The position numbers were made by a program, and so were the translations under genes. A DNA stretch of 64,000 nucleotides. Source: Dromaius novaehollandiae. Taxonomy: Eukaryota > Chordata > Aves > Casuariiformes > Dromaiidae. The stretch is taken from the NCBI RefSeq assembly GCF_036370855.1, contig NC_088102.1:70689601-70753600 (forward strand). Reading direction: 5' to 3'. The first letter of the stretch is position 1. The number at the start of each line of letters is the position of its first letter. This document shows positions 45,789 to 56,788 of the stretch, piece by piece. Below the pieces are notes generated by a model. It saw only the letters and a list, made by a program, of their open reading frames with translations, searched no databases and was not told the origin of the DNA.

Positions 45789-46745
45789 TTACCAGCTTGA
45801 TTTTTTCTGAAAGGAAACAGAAACTCTTTCTAGGAGCCTCTTGAGGGCAGCCCTCACCTCTGTGTTTCTCAGGCTGTAGATGAGGGGGTTCAGCATGGGG
45901 ATGACCAGGGTGTAGGCAATGGATACCACTTTGTCCCGGTCCAGGGAGTAGCTAGAACTGGGGCGGAGGTACATGAAGATCATAGTCCCATAAAAAACTG
46001 AAACTGATATGAAGTGTGAGGCGCAGGTGGAGAAAGCTTTGTACCTGCCCTCTGGGGAGTGGATCCTCATGATGGTTGAGAGGATATAACCGTAAGAGAC
46101 AAGGATGAACATTACAGTGCTGAGTACAACAAAGGTAACAAAGACAAAAAGCACATGTTCGTTGAGAGTGGTACTGGAGCAGGAAAGCTTCAGTAGCGGA
46201 GGAATGTCACAGAAGAAATGATTGATGACATTGGGGCCGCAGAAGCGCAAGCTGAACACTGAGCTGACGTGCGCTATTACATTCACATGGGCTATCACGT
46301 AGGATCCCACAGCCAGTTGAACGCAGACCTTTTGAGACATGGTGACCCTGTAGAGCAGAGGGCTATAGATGGCCACGTACCGGTCATAGGCCATTGCGGT
46401 CAGCAGGTAGCACTCAGCGACTACGCACACTGCACAGAAGTACATCTGAGCTGCACACCCTAGCACAGAAATGGCTTTCTTTTCTGCAAAGAAGCTCACC
46501 AGCATTTTGGGAGCAACTGCTGAGGAATTGCCTAAGTCTAGCAGAGAGAGATGGCAGAGGAAGAAGTACATGGGGGTGTGGAGTCGAGAGTCGAGCCTGA
46601 TTAACACAATCATGCCCAGATTCCCCACCAAGGTGGTGATGTAGATCAGAAGGAACAGCACAAAAAGAATGACCTGCAGCTCTGGAATATCTGTGATTCC
46701 CAAGAGAATGAACTCATCAACAGTTGTCCTGTTTCTTCTGACCAT
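45789..46745 (-). CDS. class II olfactory receptor, OR5/8/9-like (318 aa)
   Basis: Intact receptor. I start it at the ATG at 46745 ([12 protein letters not shown]), which puts the glycosylation site N5-R-T at the usual distance from helix 1; in-frame ATGs 15-48 bases upstream would add residues not typical of the family. Landmarks are [11 protein letters not shown] in helix 1, [19 protein letters not shown] in helix 2, [15 protein letters not shown] after helix 3 (Tyr replaces the usual Cys), [11 protein letters not shown] in loop 2, SYGYIL in helix 5, [10 protein letters not shown] in helix 6 and [12 protein letters not shown] in helix 7. The tail after helix 7 ([15 protein letters not shown]) is several residues longer than in the array receptors. 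It most resembles the frameshifted receptor at 487-1423, so the two may be older duplicates on the same strand. Confidence 0.95.
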   Translation of the reverse strand: MVRRNRTTVDEFILLGITDIPELQVILFVLFLLIYITTLVGNLGMIVLIRLDSRLHTPMYFFLCHLSLLDLGNSSAVAPKMLVSFFAEKKAISVLGCAAQMYFCAVCVVAECYLLTAMAYDRYVAIYSPLLYRVTMSQKVCVQLAVGSYVIAHVNVIAHVSSVFSLRFCGPNVINHFFCDIPPLLKLSCSSTTLNEHVLFVFVTFVVLSTVMFILVSYGYILSTIMRIHSPEGRYKAFSTCASHFISVSVFYGTMIFMYLRPSSSYSLDRDKVVSIAYTLVIPMLNPLIYSLRNTEVRAALKRLLERVSVSFQKKSSW

Positions 46746-49700
46746 TCTCTTAATGAACATGTGTCTTTGAGAGGGACAAAAAGCAAAGAACACAAATTGG
46801 TTACAAATCTAAACTCTAGACAGAAGGATAATTCACAATGACAGTGGGAATGTATTCCACTTGACAGGAATGTAGAAAAAGAAAATTGGATGCCGCTTTA
46901 TTTTAATAGAAACCTAGCTGCCTGTTAGTACACCTGAACTGGGTGCTTAACTCAATTCTCTTGAAAACTTTGCTGTTCTTACACCTTTATCACTCTCGGA
47001 ACGGTAGCCTCAAAGAAGGATTACTTTAGTTCCATTACTGAGATTGTTCCAGGAAAAAGCATAAACCTGTTATATTTTAATATTTCTTGCTCAGTTCTAT
47101 CGTTAAATTTTTCTCAAAAGCTTGTCTTGTGTCCATGGTGCCTAGGAGAGATAAAAGGATGATTCTGGTTATTTACTCTGCTGTTGCTGAACAGTGGAGT
47201 AGTTCATTGCTCCCCCCTTACATGGATGACATTTAAACTGGCCAGTGGGTTCTGAAGAGGGGTCCTTGTAAGAAAACACCCTCAGATTAAAGGGAAAAAA
47301 ATCCATATAGAAAAGCAGCATATATTAAAAAGCAGATAATTTCATTAAAGTTTATTTATTTGCTGATCCCAAATATAACAACTCAAAGGAGAAGGTGCGG
47401 CAGTGGAGCAGTGCAGTTGAACTGCTCCATCACGTGGCTCTTCCTTCTTCTGCATCCAGGAGTGCATCGTAGCAGTGCTAACGGCAGGACGAAAGTCCTG
47501 TCCTGACAAAATCATGCTTGCACTGTCCAACAGTAAGAAAGGAGTCATGTGTAAATACCAAGAAACACAGGAGCTGACGCTGAAGACAGAACCCACCTCA
47601 CCTAGCATTGCCCAATGACCAGATGGATAGCTACATTTTGAGGTAGTCATTTAAGGCTTCATTTATAGTCAAGGGAAAGGAGGAGGGAACCGTAAGGCAA
47701 AATTCATCTAAGCTGCTTAGGATGTCTACTTACTTGGGGCAAAACGTGTTGCCTCTTAGAGGTGCCTGTTTCTCACCACTGATTATAGAGTGACTGATGA
47801 TTAGATCAGCTGTAAAACTCATCTGTTTCCACAGATAATAACATTTAGTCAGACAAATCAGACCTTCAGAGTCAGTTGATATGTTAAATAAAAGCATACA
47901 AAAATGTCAACGGATGATATACAAAGGAAAGAAAAATGCTATTACCCCCTAATTACCTTTTCACTTCTCTAAAATGTTGACTTCAAGAAAAATGCCTCTC
48001 GTTTTCAGATTATGGTCTTGTTTTGGTATTTCTTTCTAGAGTTCTGTGGAAAATGAGAACTGCTAATTGCAAGTATATTAAATGAATGCTTGAGTTAGCA
48101 TGGAGGTGCTACTTAGTGAAGCACATGAATGATTTAAATGCCTTTTCAACTGCTGTTGTTTGTTTTGTGTTCTGAATAATTAAGAATGCACTTTTGGATC
48201 ATTGCAATGGTTCAGCTGGTGAGCAGAAGCTTGCAGAGCCCAGCAGTGTGTTCGCTAATGAAGCGTGCTCATAATTTTCTGTGCTGTAGGGAATTCTGTA
48301 CAAGTCAGTAGGACTGCTTTTAGTGACCAGCACTATGGTCTGCATCACCTCTTGATACTGCTAAATGATTCTTCTTATGCCTTATCATCATCTTCTTTTT
48401 TTCTTTTTTTTTGAGGAATTCAGTGCTCATCTAGCCTATGGTATAATTTCCACGGATTTTGGTGGATTGAGATTAAGATCTAAACACAGTTTATGAGCAT
48501 ATTCTGAACACCTCTGCATCTGCTGTAAGCACAGAGAATGCAGCTATCACAGATCTGCCCTGGTTGAGGGTGGAGTCCCCTGTTGTTACATACTTGTCCA
48601 AATGTCATTTGTTCTTCTAAATAAAAACTTTGAGGAGCAAGAGCCTGAAAGCCTACAAGTTAGGCAGGAAAGACACTTGCTAGCATTTGTTCTCCAGACT
48701 CTGCAAGGATGTTTCCTAAAAAACAGGAAAAAAATCCAGCTCAGGTCGAAAGCATTTTTCTTTCTGTGGCTGCATTATTATTATTATTTTTAAGAGATTC
48801 TACTTTTAGCATTCCTTTATATGGAAGATCATTAATGATTTTTTTTCTTTTACTGTTGTGTACATGAGCACAGACTGCAATTTTGTACGTTCTATGAGTG
48901 AGCAAGATTTGAAGAAAAGAGTAAGGAAAGATAATAAAACAGTGACACAAGTAGATGATCTATACATGAGTAGATAGATATGTTTCTTACCTTGTAAACT
49001 AACCTGTTAGAAAATGTTACTTTCTTTTCCTCTGGAAAAAAATCTGCTAGAAAGCTGGACACAATGGCATCTAGAGAAGCCCTGAATTACAGGGGGTCAA
49101 GTAAGCTGTTGGCATGTTCTGCCTTTCCCCTTCTGGCGTTGATTAAAGATGAGACGATACACGTGTCAGCGGGGGAATGCAAGCTCCTCATGATCATCTT
49201 CCCTTGAGTGCTGCATATGTCCTGGGGGGATCCTGCACTGAGAGTGTGATGCAATGGTTGCAGTATGCGGAGGTCTTGGTTCATGAATCCAGAGCTCTTT
49301 AGGAAAAAAAAAGTGGAAAAAAAAATCCAGAACATAAATAGAAGACCCATATTCATCTTTTGGTAATGTTATCATTTATTTTGACAGTAAACTGGAGGGT
49401 TTTTTGGTTTTGTTTTGGTTTTTTTTTGAACATAGATTAAATCCTCTCTTTGGCCATGAATTGTGCCTGGCAGAACAAGCGGTGGCAAATGACTGCTGGT
49501 CTCACAAAGTGATTGGCACTTATACGACAACTTGGAAAAGTTGACCTGAAGGGAAGGTAATCATCTCAAATCTTTGCTGACCCTCAAGAAACAATGCCGA
49601 CGTATGCAAGCTGAATTCCAGTTGGCATTTTCTCGTTGGACCTAAAGATAGTTTATATCACTTGGCAGTCTTCCTGATTGACCAGTAAAATTTATTTTTA

Positions 49701-52700
49701 CTGCTTTGCAGTCTGTGGTCATCTGACCCACTGACATCAAAGGAGACAGTTGATTAACATTAGACATGTGGCTGGTCCCTAAAAGCACAATTGGATCAGA
49801 AGCGACATATGCAGCCTGATCTCAGATAAGCAATGTCCACAGTAATCTATGTGTAGATGTTTGTACCATGCATATTTTCTGGGATTTGAGTAATTATTTC
49901 CCTACAAAAATTAGAGTGGTCATCCAGAAGTTAAGCCTACACAGGTAACTTTTAATTGTTTAAGTTGGGTGATGAATCCCATACTAAGAAGACCAACAAA
50001 AATATCAGAGATATGAATAATAGTCCAAAAATGATATTTTTCCCACTTTCTCCTGGAGGGGCTTTTCCACATCACTCCCCCCAAAACCAGGTCATCCATT
50101 ACATCCCTCATGTGTCATGCTTTAGTCCCTGCCCAGTGTTTCAGACAGGCCAAGGCCACCCATCACTGGCTATTGGAAGCCTTGGTGGAGCTTTCCCATC
50201 TCTTCACAGACAGTTTGTTGAAATGGTCTGGAAAAAAAAAACCAAAAAACAGTTTTGCTGCTCTTTTTTGCTCCCCTTTTATAGGATTGTTTTGGTGATT
50301 ATGCAGGGTCTCACCTCAGGGGTGTCATCCGCAGCTTCAGAGCCCAGAGCTTCAAGCTGTGCTCTGCATGAGTGCTGAGGGACAGGGTACAGTGCTAAGA
50401 AAGTCAGGATCCATTTTACATAATTTCAGGAGCACAAAATTTCACTGTGTGAGCCTAAACTCGCTGTCTGGGCTTATTTTATAGTCAATGTAGGGATGCA
50501 GAAATGTGCAAAAAGCAGTATGAGCTCTTTTCCTTGGAAAATTATTTTAGGATGGGATGAGGCCTCCTCTGGAACTGCTTATTTCTTGCAAATGTCAGGT
50601 GAAAGAAACCAATTGACTTAGATTACCAACTTTTAGATGTTTAAAATTCAGATAGATTTTGCTATCATGCATTTGTTTTGGCCTCCTCTGACCCCCAGAG
50701 TCTTTGAGAGCTGGTTTATTTGTTGCCCAAGACAGAGTGCCTCCAAGCTGCCCTCATCCCCATTTAGATGTCCTTGGAGACCACCATGAGGAATGGCTCA
50801 GGTTCAGATAAGTAAAACGTAAGAGATTAAGCACTTGCCTGTGAACATACATGTGCCCTCCGTTGCACAGCGACACGCGAACTAGACAGAAGGAAAAGAC
50901 AAGCAACGTAGCAACTACAGAATTTGTCAAATAGTTTGAGAGTAAAAATATTGAGCCGTCAAAACCTCCTCTGTGAAAAATGCATCAACTGTGTATTTGT
51001 CAAACAAGTAAGACTTGAAAGTTCCTTTACTGCATCTGTGAATCTAGGCAGCTGCTTGATATTATTATTTTATTCACAGAACATCTTTTGATTAGTTAAG
51101 CATATTAATATCAACTCTCCTATGAAAGAAACATTAGCTTATTTTTTTTCTATCAATTTGATACTAATGAAAGCGAAGAGATTTATCACTTACATTAAGC
51201 AGTAGTTAGGTAATGAGGTGAACAACTCTAAAGCTTTCCCTGTGTGTATCACTTCTGCATTTATTATGCAGGGATCACGGCTAGAAAGAACAGGCATCTT
51301 TCTGTTTGATGTGATCATAATCACCATATCAGAAGTTTTAATGTGACTGCCTGAATCCAGTTTTCAAAGTGATCTTGATCACTTTGAAGTGCATTTGAAA
51401 ATTTTTCAAAAAACGAGTGCCGCCAGAGCCCAGCGGCATGCATCCATGACTTCAGAGCACGGCTTGGGACTCAGTTTTGCCAGAATATCAGTCTTATTTC
51501 AGCACCAGTCTGCTAGCCTTTGAAACCCCTGTTTATCTGTTTCCAGTCAAAGGAAATACTAGAAACATTTCCAACGGTGCTTGCAATATCTTTAGAGCAC
51601 ATTATTTCATGAAGGTATTGTCACACTGAGACACCACCAGTAGCAATTTAATTGTTTGTTCTACTCTTCCCTTGTGAACAGCAAGGTCTCCCGTATCCAA
51701 AGGGAGAGTATAAAATCTGTGGCGCCTCCCAACAGAAACATTTTCCACATCTAGGAAAGACTGAATATTTCCCTAGTGGGTAAGTTTCCTAACAAGTTAA
51801 ACTTCCTTCCATTTGGTGAGCTGTGCAGAAGTTGTTTTAAATCTATCACCTTGTTAACTGGATGAATTTCAGATGCGCTGCATCGTGATGTAGAGAAAGA
51901 AAAAAAGTATTATGAAAATATTTGAAAATGTAGGGGAATTTAACTTTTCTGGTTTTTGCACCTAATATTGATGTGGGGACTGAAATTTCTTGCAGGTCTG
52001 CATCAGAGACTGCCAAATTGTTAGCAGGTGTTAGCATTTTCACATCTTACTGTCTGAGGATGAGCAATGCCTGAAAAAAAGGAAGAAACAGCCAGGTCTA
52101 TATAACCATGGCACGTTTTTCAGGGCAGAAGTGTTGTTTTTGTTTTTCACCAAAATTCTCACAAATTGCCTGAAAAACAATGATAGTGTGAAAATGAATT
52201 GCTGTGTTGCACAGTCTCTGTGTAATGGCTTGGCTAAAAATAGATCACAATTAAAAGTCTATGGAACTTGTCACCTTATTCTAGGAATGTAAATGGAGGA
52301 CCTAAGTCATGACGTGAATCACCCCGGAGTACTTCTGGAGTAGATAGTCACGTCCAGAAAATGAGTCATGTTTTAGGATGCACCAAGTTTTCACTGAGAA
52401 TGGAGGATCTTGAAAGACTAGATCAGACCAAGCTATCTAAGATGGGATTCACCTCGCTCAATTTTAACGATCTAAAATTTTGGCAGTGAATCTACATTGG
52501 TCATCTGGGCTTCCTTTCCTGTCAACGGACGGACACGTGCATCCAGCAAGTCACGCATCTTCTTATCCCTCTGTAATGGTTACAGATGGAGCCTAAGATG
52601 ATCCCCTCCGACCAACATTTAGCTAAATGTAGGTGTGATTCATTCAACTAGAGTGCCTGGAAATATAGTTGGGAACTGAAGTCCTCCTTTCTGAATCTTC

Positions 52701-53819
52701 AGGCTCTGTCTTAACCATTTGGTATCCTATCTGGAATGGACCACCTTCATTTTTTTTTGCAGGAACATAGAGGTTTCTGTTTTACCCGTGTCTTTTTTTG
52801 CATAGCATTGATATTTGCAGGGTTATTTTACTGAATTGACAGCAGTTCTCTTATTAGATCTCCTTTTGTAAACATTACATCTCCTGTAAATTTAAGGGTT
52901 CCGCCTAGAGTTTATACTGGCATCAGCAGAAATGTCTTTACTTTCACAAAGTTAAGTTAAACTCTGCATTTCTTCTAGAAGTGTAACATTAGGACCCAGA
53001 ATCTTCTGTATGTATTTGGAAATATAATTGAATATCAATTAATTGATTGAGCTTCATCCAAAACAAATATGTGAGGATAATTGTTTTGAAACTGTAAAAA
53101 TATCTTTGTCTGAACATTTAAAAACAATATTGATTTCTTCTTTTTAGAGCTTACTTTATACTTAAGCTATCTAAGGAAAAAAATCAAAATATTTTGTAAA
53201 AAATCCCAGAATGAGGTGCAACATTTCATTTCACTTTGAACTCATTCATCTGTGTTTACTCCTAATTAATTTTGCCTTTTACTTTTCTTTGTTAAAAAAA
53301 TATTTGTTTCAGCATTTCAATCTATTTTTTCCCAGTGTCCAATTTCTCTGTTAAATCAGAAAGATCATTATTAACCTCAAACTCTGTGTGAACTCTTTAC
53401 CCTACAGTTCACTCAGATGAATGTATGCCAGTCATCATATGTAAAGTAATATGTTTTTCCCAAGTGCTATGTCATATGAAAGACCCTTTTATATCTATAC
53501 TATGTTCTAGCTCTTAAATAAAATGCCACCTGAGGTCCTATTTCATACACATCATTTAATATGTCTGATGTACACGGAAGAATTGCACGTAGAAAGTATG
53601 TTTGTAAAGCTCTCTTTAAATGTCTTCCTAAGCTTCCCTTATAGACAGGCACGATCCAAGTCACTGGCTTCCCCCTCTGATGCTGAGTAAGATGCTCATG
53701 TTTCCACTACCTCTCTCTATATGGCGATGGATGAAATTGTGCTTATGTTGCTTAACTACTAGGACTGACCAATCCCCTGACCAATGTTACCTGGAGGAAG
53801 CTAAACGCAAAGTAAGAAA
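46746..53819. other. intergenic, no gene recognised
   Basis: About 7 kb of AT-rich spacer, the longest empty stretch in the window. It contains A/T homopolymer runs (for example near 48400, 49300-49320 and 50230) but no CR1, no recognisable OR remnant and no open frame with a domain. The promoter of the OR that starts at 46745 should lie at its left end. Confidence 0.4.
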
Positions 53820-54448
53820 ATGAATGAAGAAAGCTATGCTGAGTGACCGAATTCATTCTCCTGTTTCACTGACTGTCCAAAAGTGGTGACCTCATCTGTG
53901 TCATCACTTTGGCGGGGAACATCGACATCATTTTTCTTGGACCTTAGCTACTCATCTGCCACTGCTCCCAAGATGCTGGTGAATCTGTTAGTGCAGCAGA
54001 AGACCATTTCTTTAACTGGTTGTGCAACACAGATGTTTCTCTTTGCCTTTGCTGATGTCGAGTGCCTCCTTTTGGCTGTGATGGCCTATGACCACTACAT
54101 GGCCATATGTCATCCTCTTCTCCTTCCTGATCATTGTTGCCTCCTGTGCCTGCATCCTCTGTGCTGTCCTCTGAATCCATACAGTGAAGGGCAGGCACAA
54201 AGCCTTCTCCACCTGCAGCTCCCACCTGATGACCATCATGTTTTTCTATGGCCCCCTCCCCTTCACTTATTTATCTCCAGCTGCCTACTGGACAAGCACA
54301 AAATGATCTCTGCACTTCATACTATTGTCTTTCCATGCTGAACCCCCTGATTTCCAGCCTGAGGAACAAGGAGGGGAGAGATGCCCTAAGGAGAGCAATA
54401 CAGACGAGTGCTTTCTCAGGTTTTTTCTTAGAAATGAAGAAAGTGTAG
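53820..54448 (+). pseudogene. decayed olfactory receptor pseudogene
   Basis: OR landmarks appear in order but in different frames and with gaps. An N-terminal TEFILLFH and a helix-1 [14 protein letters not shown] segment lie near 53848-53935. The next segment reads [17 protein letters not shown] and [14 protein letters not shown], with His for Arg in the DRY motif. The sequence then jumps to helix-5 IIVASC, then [10 protein letters not shown] near 54200, then [14 protein letters not shown] near 54335-54375. The helix 1-2 junction and the whole helix 4 to loop 2 region are missing, there is a stop 8 codons after the apparent ATG, and at least three frame changes occur. The total is about 630 bases against the usual 930. 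An AATAAA follows at 54470. The gene is long dead. Confidence 0.9.
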
Positions 54449-55289
54449 GGTGTTTCTGGTGCAGTACACAATAAAAATACAAGTGATGTGATCTACCTAA
54501 AGCAGATGACTTGTTAGGAATATCTCCATTTGAACTAGCTTCCCAGGTTCATCTTGTAGTCACTGGAAAACAGTAGTCAACTTAGGAGGTGATTCACCTT
54601 ATCCTAAAGGATCACCTTATCCCAGAAGGTTCTGCTTCTCCTCACTGACTATAAAGGGAATCAGTCCCAAATGCAGCAAAAAGCTACATTTTTGGTGCTT
54701 GAAATTAATGAGACATCTCTCAACCAAGATGTTTTAAAGAGGAGTCCAGTTCAGGTATCCACTACATATGAGTGTGATTGAATGTATTAAATAGGCAACA
54801 TTAAAAGCCTTTGTATAGTGAAAAAGACTTCAGTTGATCTGGCAGTGAGCTCTGCTGTATATTCTACAGACGGGGGAATCTCATCTCCTGACATACTTTA
54901 TCTTGTTTTTAGGACTAGGACTTGTTTGGGTTTCACCAGGCATCCTTCCTGCTTAGTCTGCAGGATTATTCTGGTTCCACCTGACATCTTTCCTGCTGGT
55001 TCTCATCCTGTGTTCTTACCTTGCAGATTTTACCACTTGCATGTGTTTTCTCCTACCCTGTCTGTGCAGCTATGCCACAAGTCTGTTTTCCCCTTTATGG
55101 CACACACATTTATTCATGCTTAGTTGAGTTACTAAATGCTTATACATTGTTGATGGCTATGCTATTAGCAGTGCTACAGTGTTACAAAGCACTTAGACAT
55201 CCTTGTGAAGATACACTATTGTACTAGGTTTGTGCCTGAGTTCAAGGTAAGCAAATATTAATTACATCTTGCTTAGTAATACTTTTGCT
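54449..55289. other. intergenic, no gene recognised
   Basis: Contains the likely old polyadenylation signal of the OR pseudogene (AATAAA at 54470-54475) and otherwise only short open frames without recognisable content. Confidence 0.45.
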
Positions 55290-55500
55290 CCATACAAGCA
55301 ATGGGCCTCTGCTTTGGCTGTATGTTTCCTGCCAATTCAGCACTGGATCCCATTTTTTTGTTGTTTTTCCTCTTGCTGTTGAGGTATCTGTAGAAGCCCT
55401 TCTGATTGTCCTTGCCTGTCCCTTGCCACTTTAAGCTGCGGCCAAGCTCTGAGTTTCCTAATGCCATCCTTTGCACACCTGGGCAATGCTGTGACCCCGC
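55290..55500 (-). mobile_element. CR1 LINE fragment, ORF2 endonuclease-RT linker
   Basis: Minus-strand reading gives a GVQRMALGNSELGR-like segment, then KDNQKGFYRYLNSKRKNNK. This is the CR1 ORF2 block that normally reads as C-R-D-G-(I/V)-R-K-A-K-A followed by V-K-N-N-K-K-G-F-Y-R-Y-I. It is short and broken, with no 3' end attached, so it is an internal fragment of an old insertion. Confidence 0.7.
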
Positions 55501-55559
55501 CACGAGTGGACAGAGGGTGTCTCAGTGAGTCTGCAGATAATGGTAAACTGAAGGGGGGG

Positions 55560-55800
55560 AAGGAGTCCATACCATGAGGGAGCAGGGTTCACCTCCACAG
55601 GGACCCTTGGTGAGCTGGAGGAACGGGCCAAGAGGAACCTCCTGAAGTACAGCAAAGCGCCAAACCCTGCCCCTGGGCCAGAATGATGCCAAGCATTGAG
55701 ACAGGTTGGGGACCCAAGGGTTAGAGCAGCTCTGCAGAGAAGCACCGCAATGCTGGCAGGCAAGGCCAGATGATTCCCTGAGGTCCCTTCCAGTCCAAGT
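55560..55800 (+). mobile_element. CR1 LINE fragment, RT end and 3' tail
   Basis: Plus-strand sequence GAGCTGGAGGAACGGGCCAA, then GAGGAACCTCCTGAAGTACAGCAA matches the CR1 region for L-E-R-W-A-N-R-N-L-M-K-F-N. AGCAGCTCTGCAGAGAAG follows, and then GATTCCCTGAGGTCCCTTCCAGTCC, which is like a CR1 3' end. It is divergent and lacks much of the middle. It lies next to, and opposite in direction to, the fragment at 55290. Confidence 0.6.
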
Positions 55801-56413
55801 GTCTCTCCCCATGATCAAACTAACTTGGCCCTGGATTTCTTCATTTTCTCGCATCTGTCCCCACTGAAAAAATATCTAGCCACGGCTATTTGTAAGCAGT
55901 GAAAATATCCTTTTTTTTTTAGGTTGGCAGCTGCAGAGGAAGGGAATGTTGTGTGTGTGTGTGCTGTGAACAAAGGTCAGCAACAGCTGCTTTCTTGGAA
56001 AACCGAGGGTGTAATTTAACACTTTGGTGATGTTGCAATGCGTTGCATGCACTGGGGACGGTTTCCATGATCAAGGTTTGCCAAGCGCTCCTCCTTATCT
56101 TCCTCCTATAAACCTCTCTTTATAAGCCCTCCCCTTGCACCCGCTCCCCAGCTTTCAGCTCCCTCTGTGCCAAGAGGCCGAAGTCCAGCTCCGCGAGGGA
56201 GGGCCCAGCTGCGCAACTGTGGCTCGGGCCAGTTTTTGCAAAGAGAAAGCCATGACAGCGCTGCGCTGTGGAGACTGGAGCTGGTAGTAGAAGAGGAAAA
56301 CCAGCAACGCAGAAAGGATGATAATCCTAAAGGAAGAGAAAATAACGGAGTCGACACTCTGTCGGACACCAGCAGGTCGGTGTCATGGCCGCAGTGGCCG
56401 CTGCCCCCCCCGG

Positions 56414-56432
56414 ACTACGCCTCCCAGCATGC
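56414..56432 (+). promoter_or_regulatory. ZNF143/THAP11 (SBS) element 1
   Basis: ACTACGCCTCCCAGCATGC matches the long vertebrate promoter element ACTACAnnTCCCAGnATGC bound by ZNF143 (Staf) and THAP11/Ronin, except for the G at the sixth base. It is in the CpG island and in the same orientation as element 2. Confidence 0.8.
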
Positions 56433-56447
56433 CGCGCGGCGGCGCCT

Positions 56448-56455
56448 TGACGTAA
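56448..56455 (+). promoter_or_regulatory. CRE-like site
   Basis: TGACGTAA differs by one base from the palindromic CRE TGACGTCA and is a known ATF/CREB-family variant. It lies 16 bases after ZNF143 element 1 within the CpG island. Confidence 0.5.
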
Positions 56456-56645
56456 TCGGCGCGCGACACGCCCGCCTCGTCCTCATGGCAACGGCGGCGC
56501 CACCGACCCGCGGCCGCGGCAGCCGGGCGCTCCCCGCGCAGCCCCGCACGCCCTGCGACAGCTGTGTAGGAGGCGACCGCAAGTGACCGCCACACGCTGA
56601 GCACGGACCCAGAGGCGAGCCCGAGCGCCACAGCTGCGCACAGGC

Positions 56646-56648
56646 GGT
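56646..56648 (+). promoter_or_regulatory. possible splice donor of a first exon
   Basis: GGCG|GTGAGA, with the GT at 56647-56648, is a good 5' splice site inside the island. It could end a non-coding first exon of a plus-strand gene. There is no transcript evidence, and other GT sites exist nearby. Confidence 0.25.
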
Positions 56649-56710
56649 GAGAGCCGCTCCGGCAGCGGGGGGAGCCCCACTTCGCGTTATGGCCGCGCCG
56701 CCTCCCCGGA

Positions 56711-56729
56711 ACTACATCTCCCAGCATGC
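56711..56729 (+). promoter_or_regulatory. ZNF143/THAP11 (SBS) element 2
   Basis: ACTACATCTCCCAGCATGC is a full match to the ZNF143/THAP11 element. It lies 297 bases after element 1 in the same orientation. It overlaps an upstream CCGGAACT (ETS-type GGAA core), as is common in this class of promoter. Confidence 0.87.
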
Positions 56730-56741
56730 CACGGGGGGCGT

Positions 56742-56750
56742 TGCGCATGC
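56742..56750 (+). promoter_or_regulatory. NRF1-like site
   Basis: TGCGCATGC followed by TC is close to the NRF1 consensus (T/C)GCGCA(T/C)GCGC, with the last CpG changed. It lies 12 bases after ZNF143 element 2. Confidence 0.5.
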
Positions 56751-56778
56751 TCCATGCAGCTTCCCCCCCAGGGGCTCC

Positions 56779-56788
56779 TGATTGGCTC
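56779..56788 (-). promoter_or_regulatory. inverted CCAAT box
   Basis: TGATTGGCTC on the plus strand contains ATTGG, the reverse of CCAAT, with flanks favoured by NF-Y (GATTGGCT). It lies about 50 bases after ZNF143 element 2, in the core of the island. Confidence 0.55.

Noticed and set aside
56106-56128. TATAAA and TATAAG strings as a TATA promoter
   Set aside because: The flanks are AT/pyrimidine-rich and nothing recognisable starts about 30 bases downstream. The nearby CpG island is the more convincing promoter.
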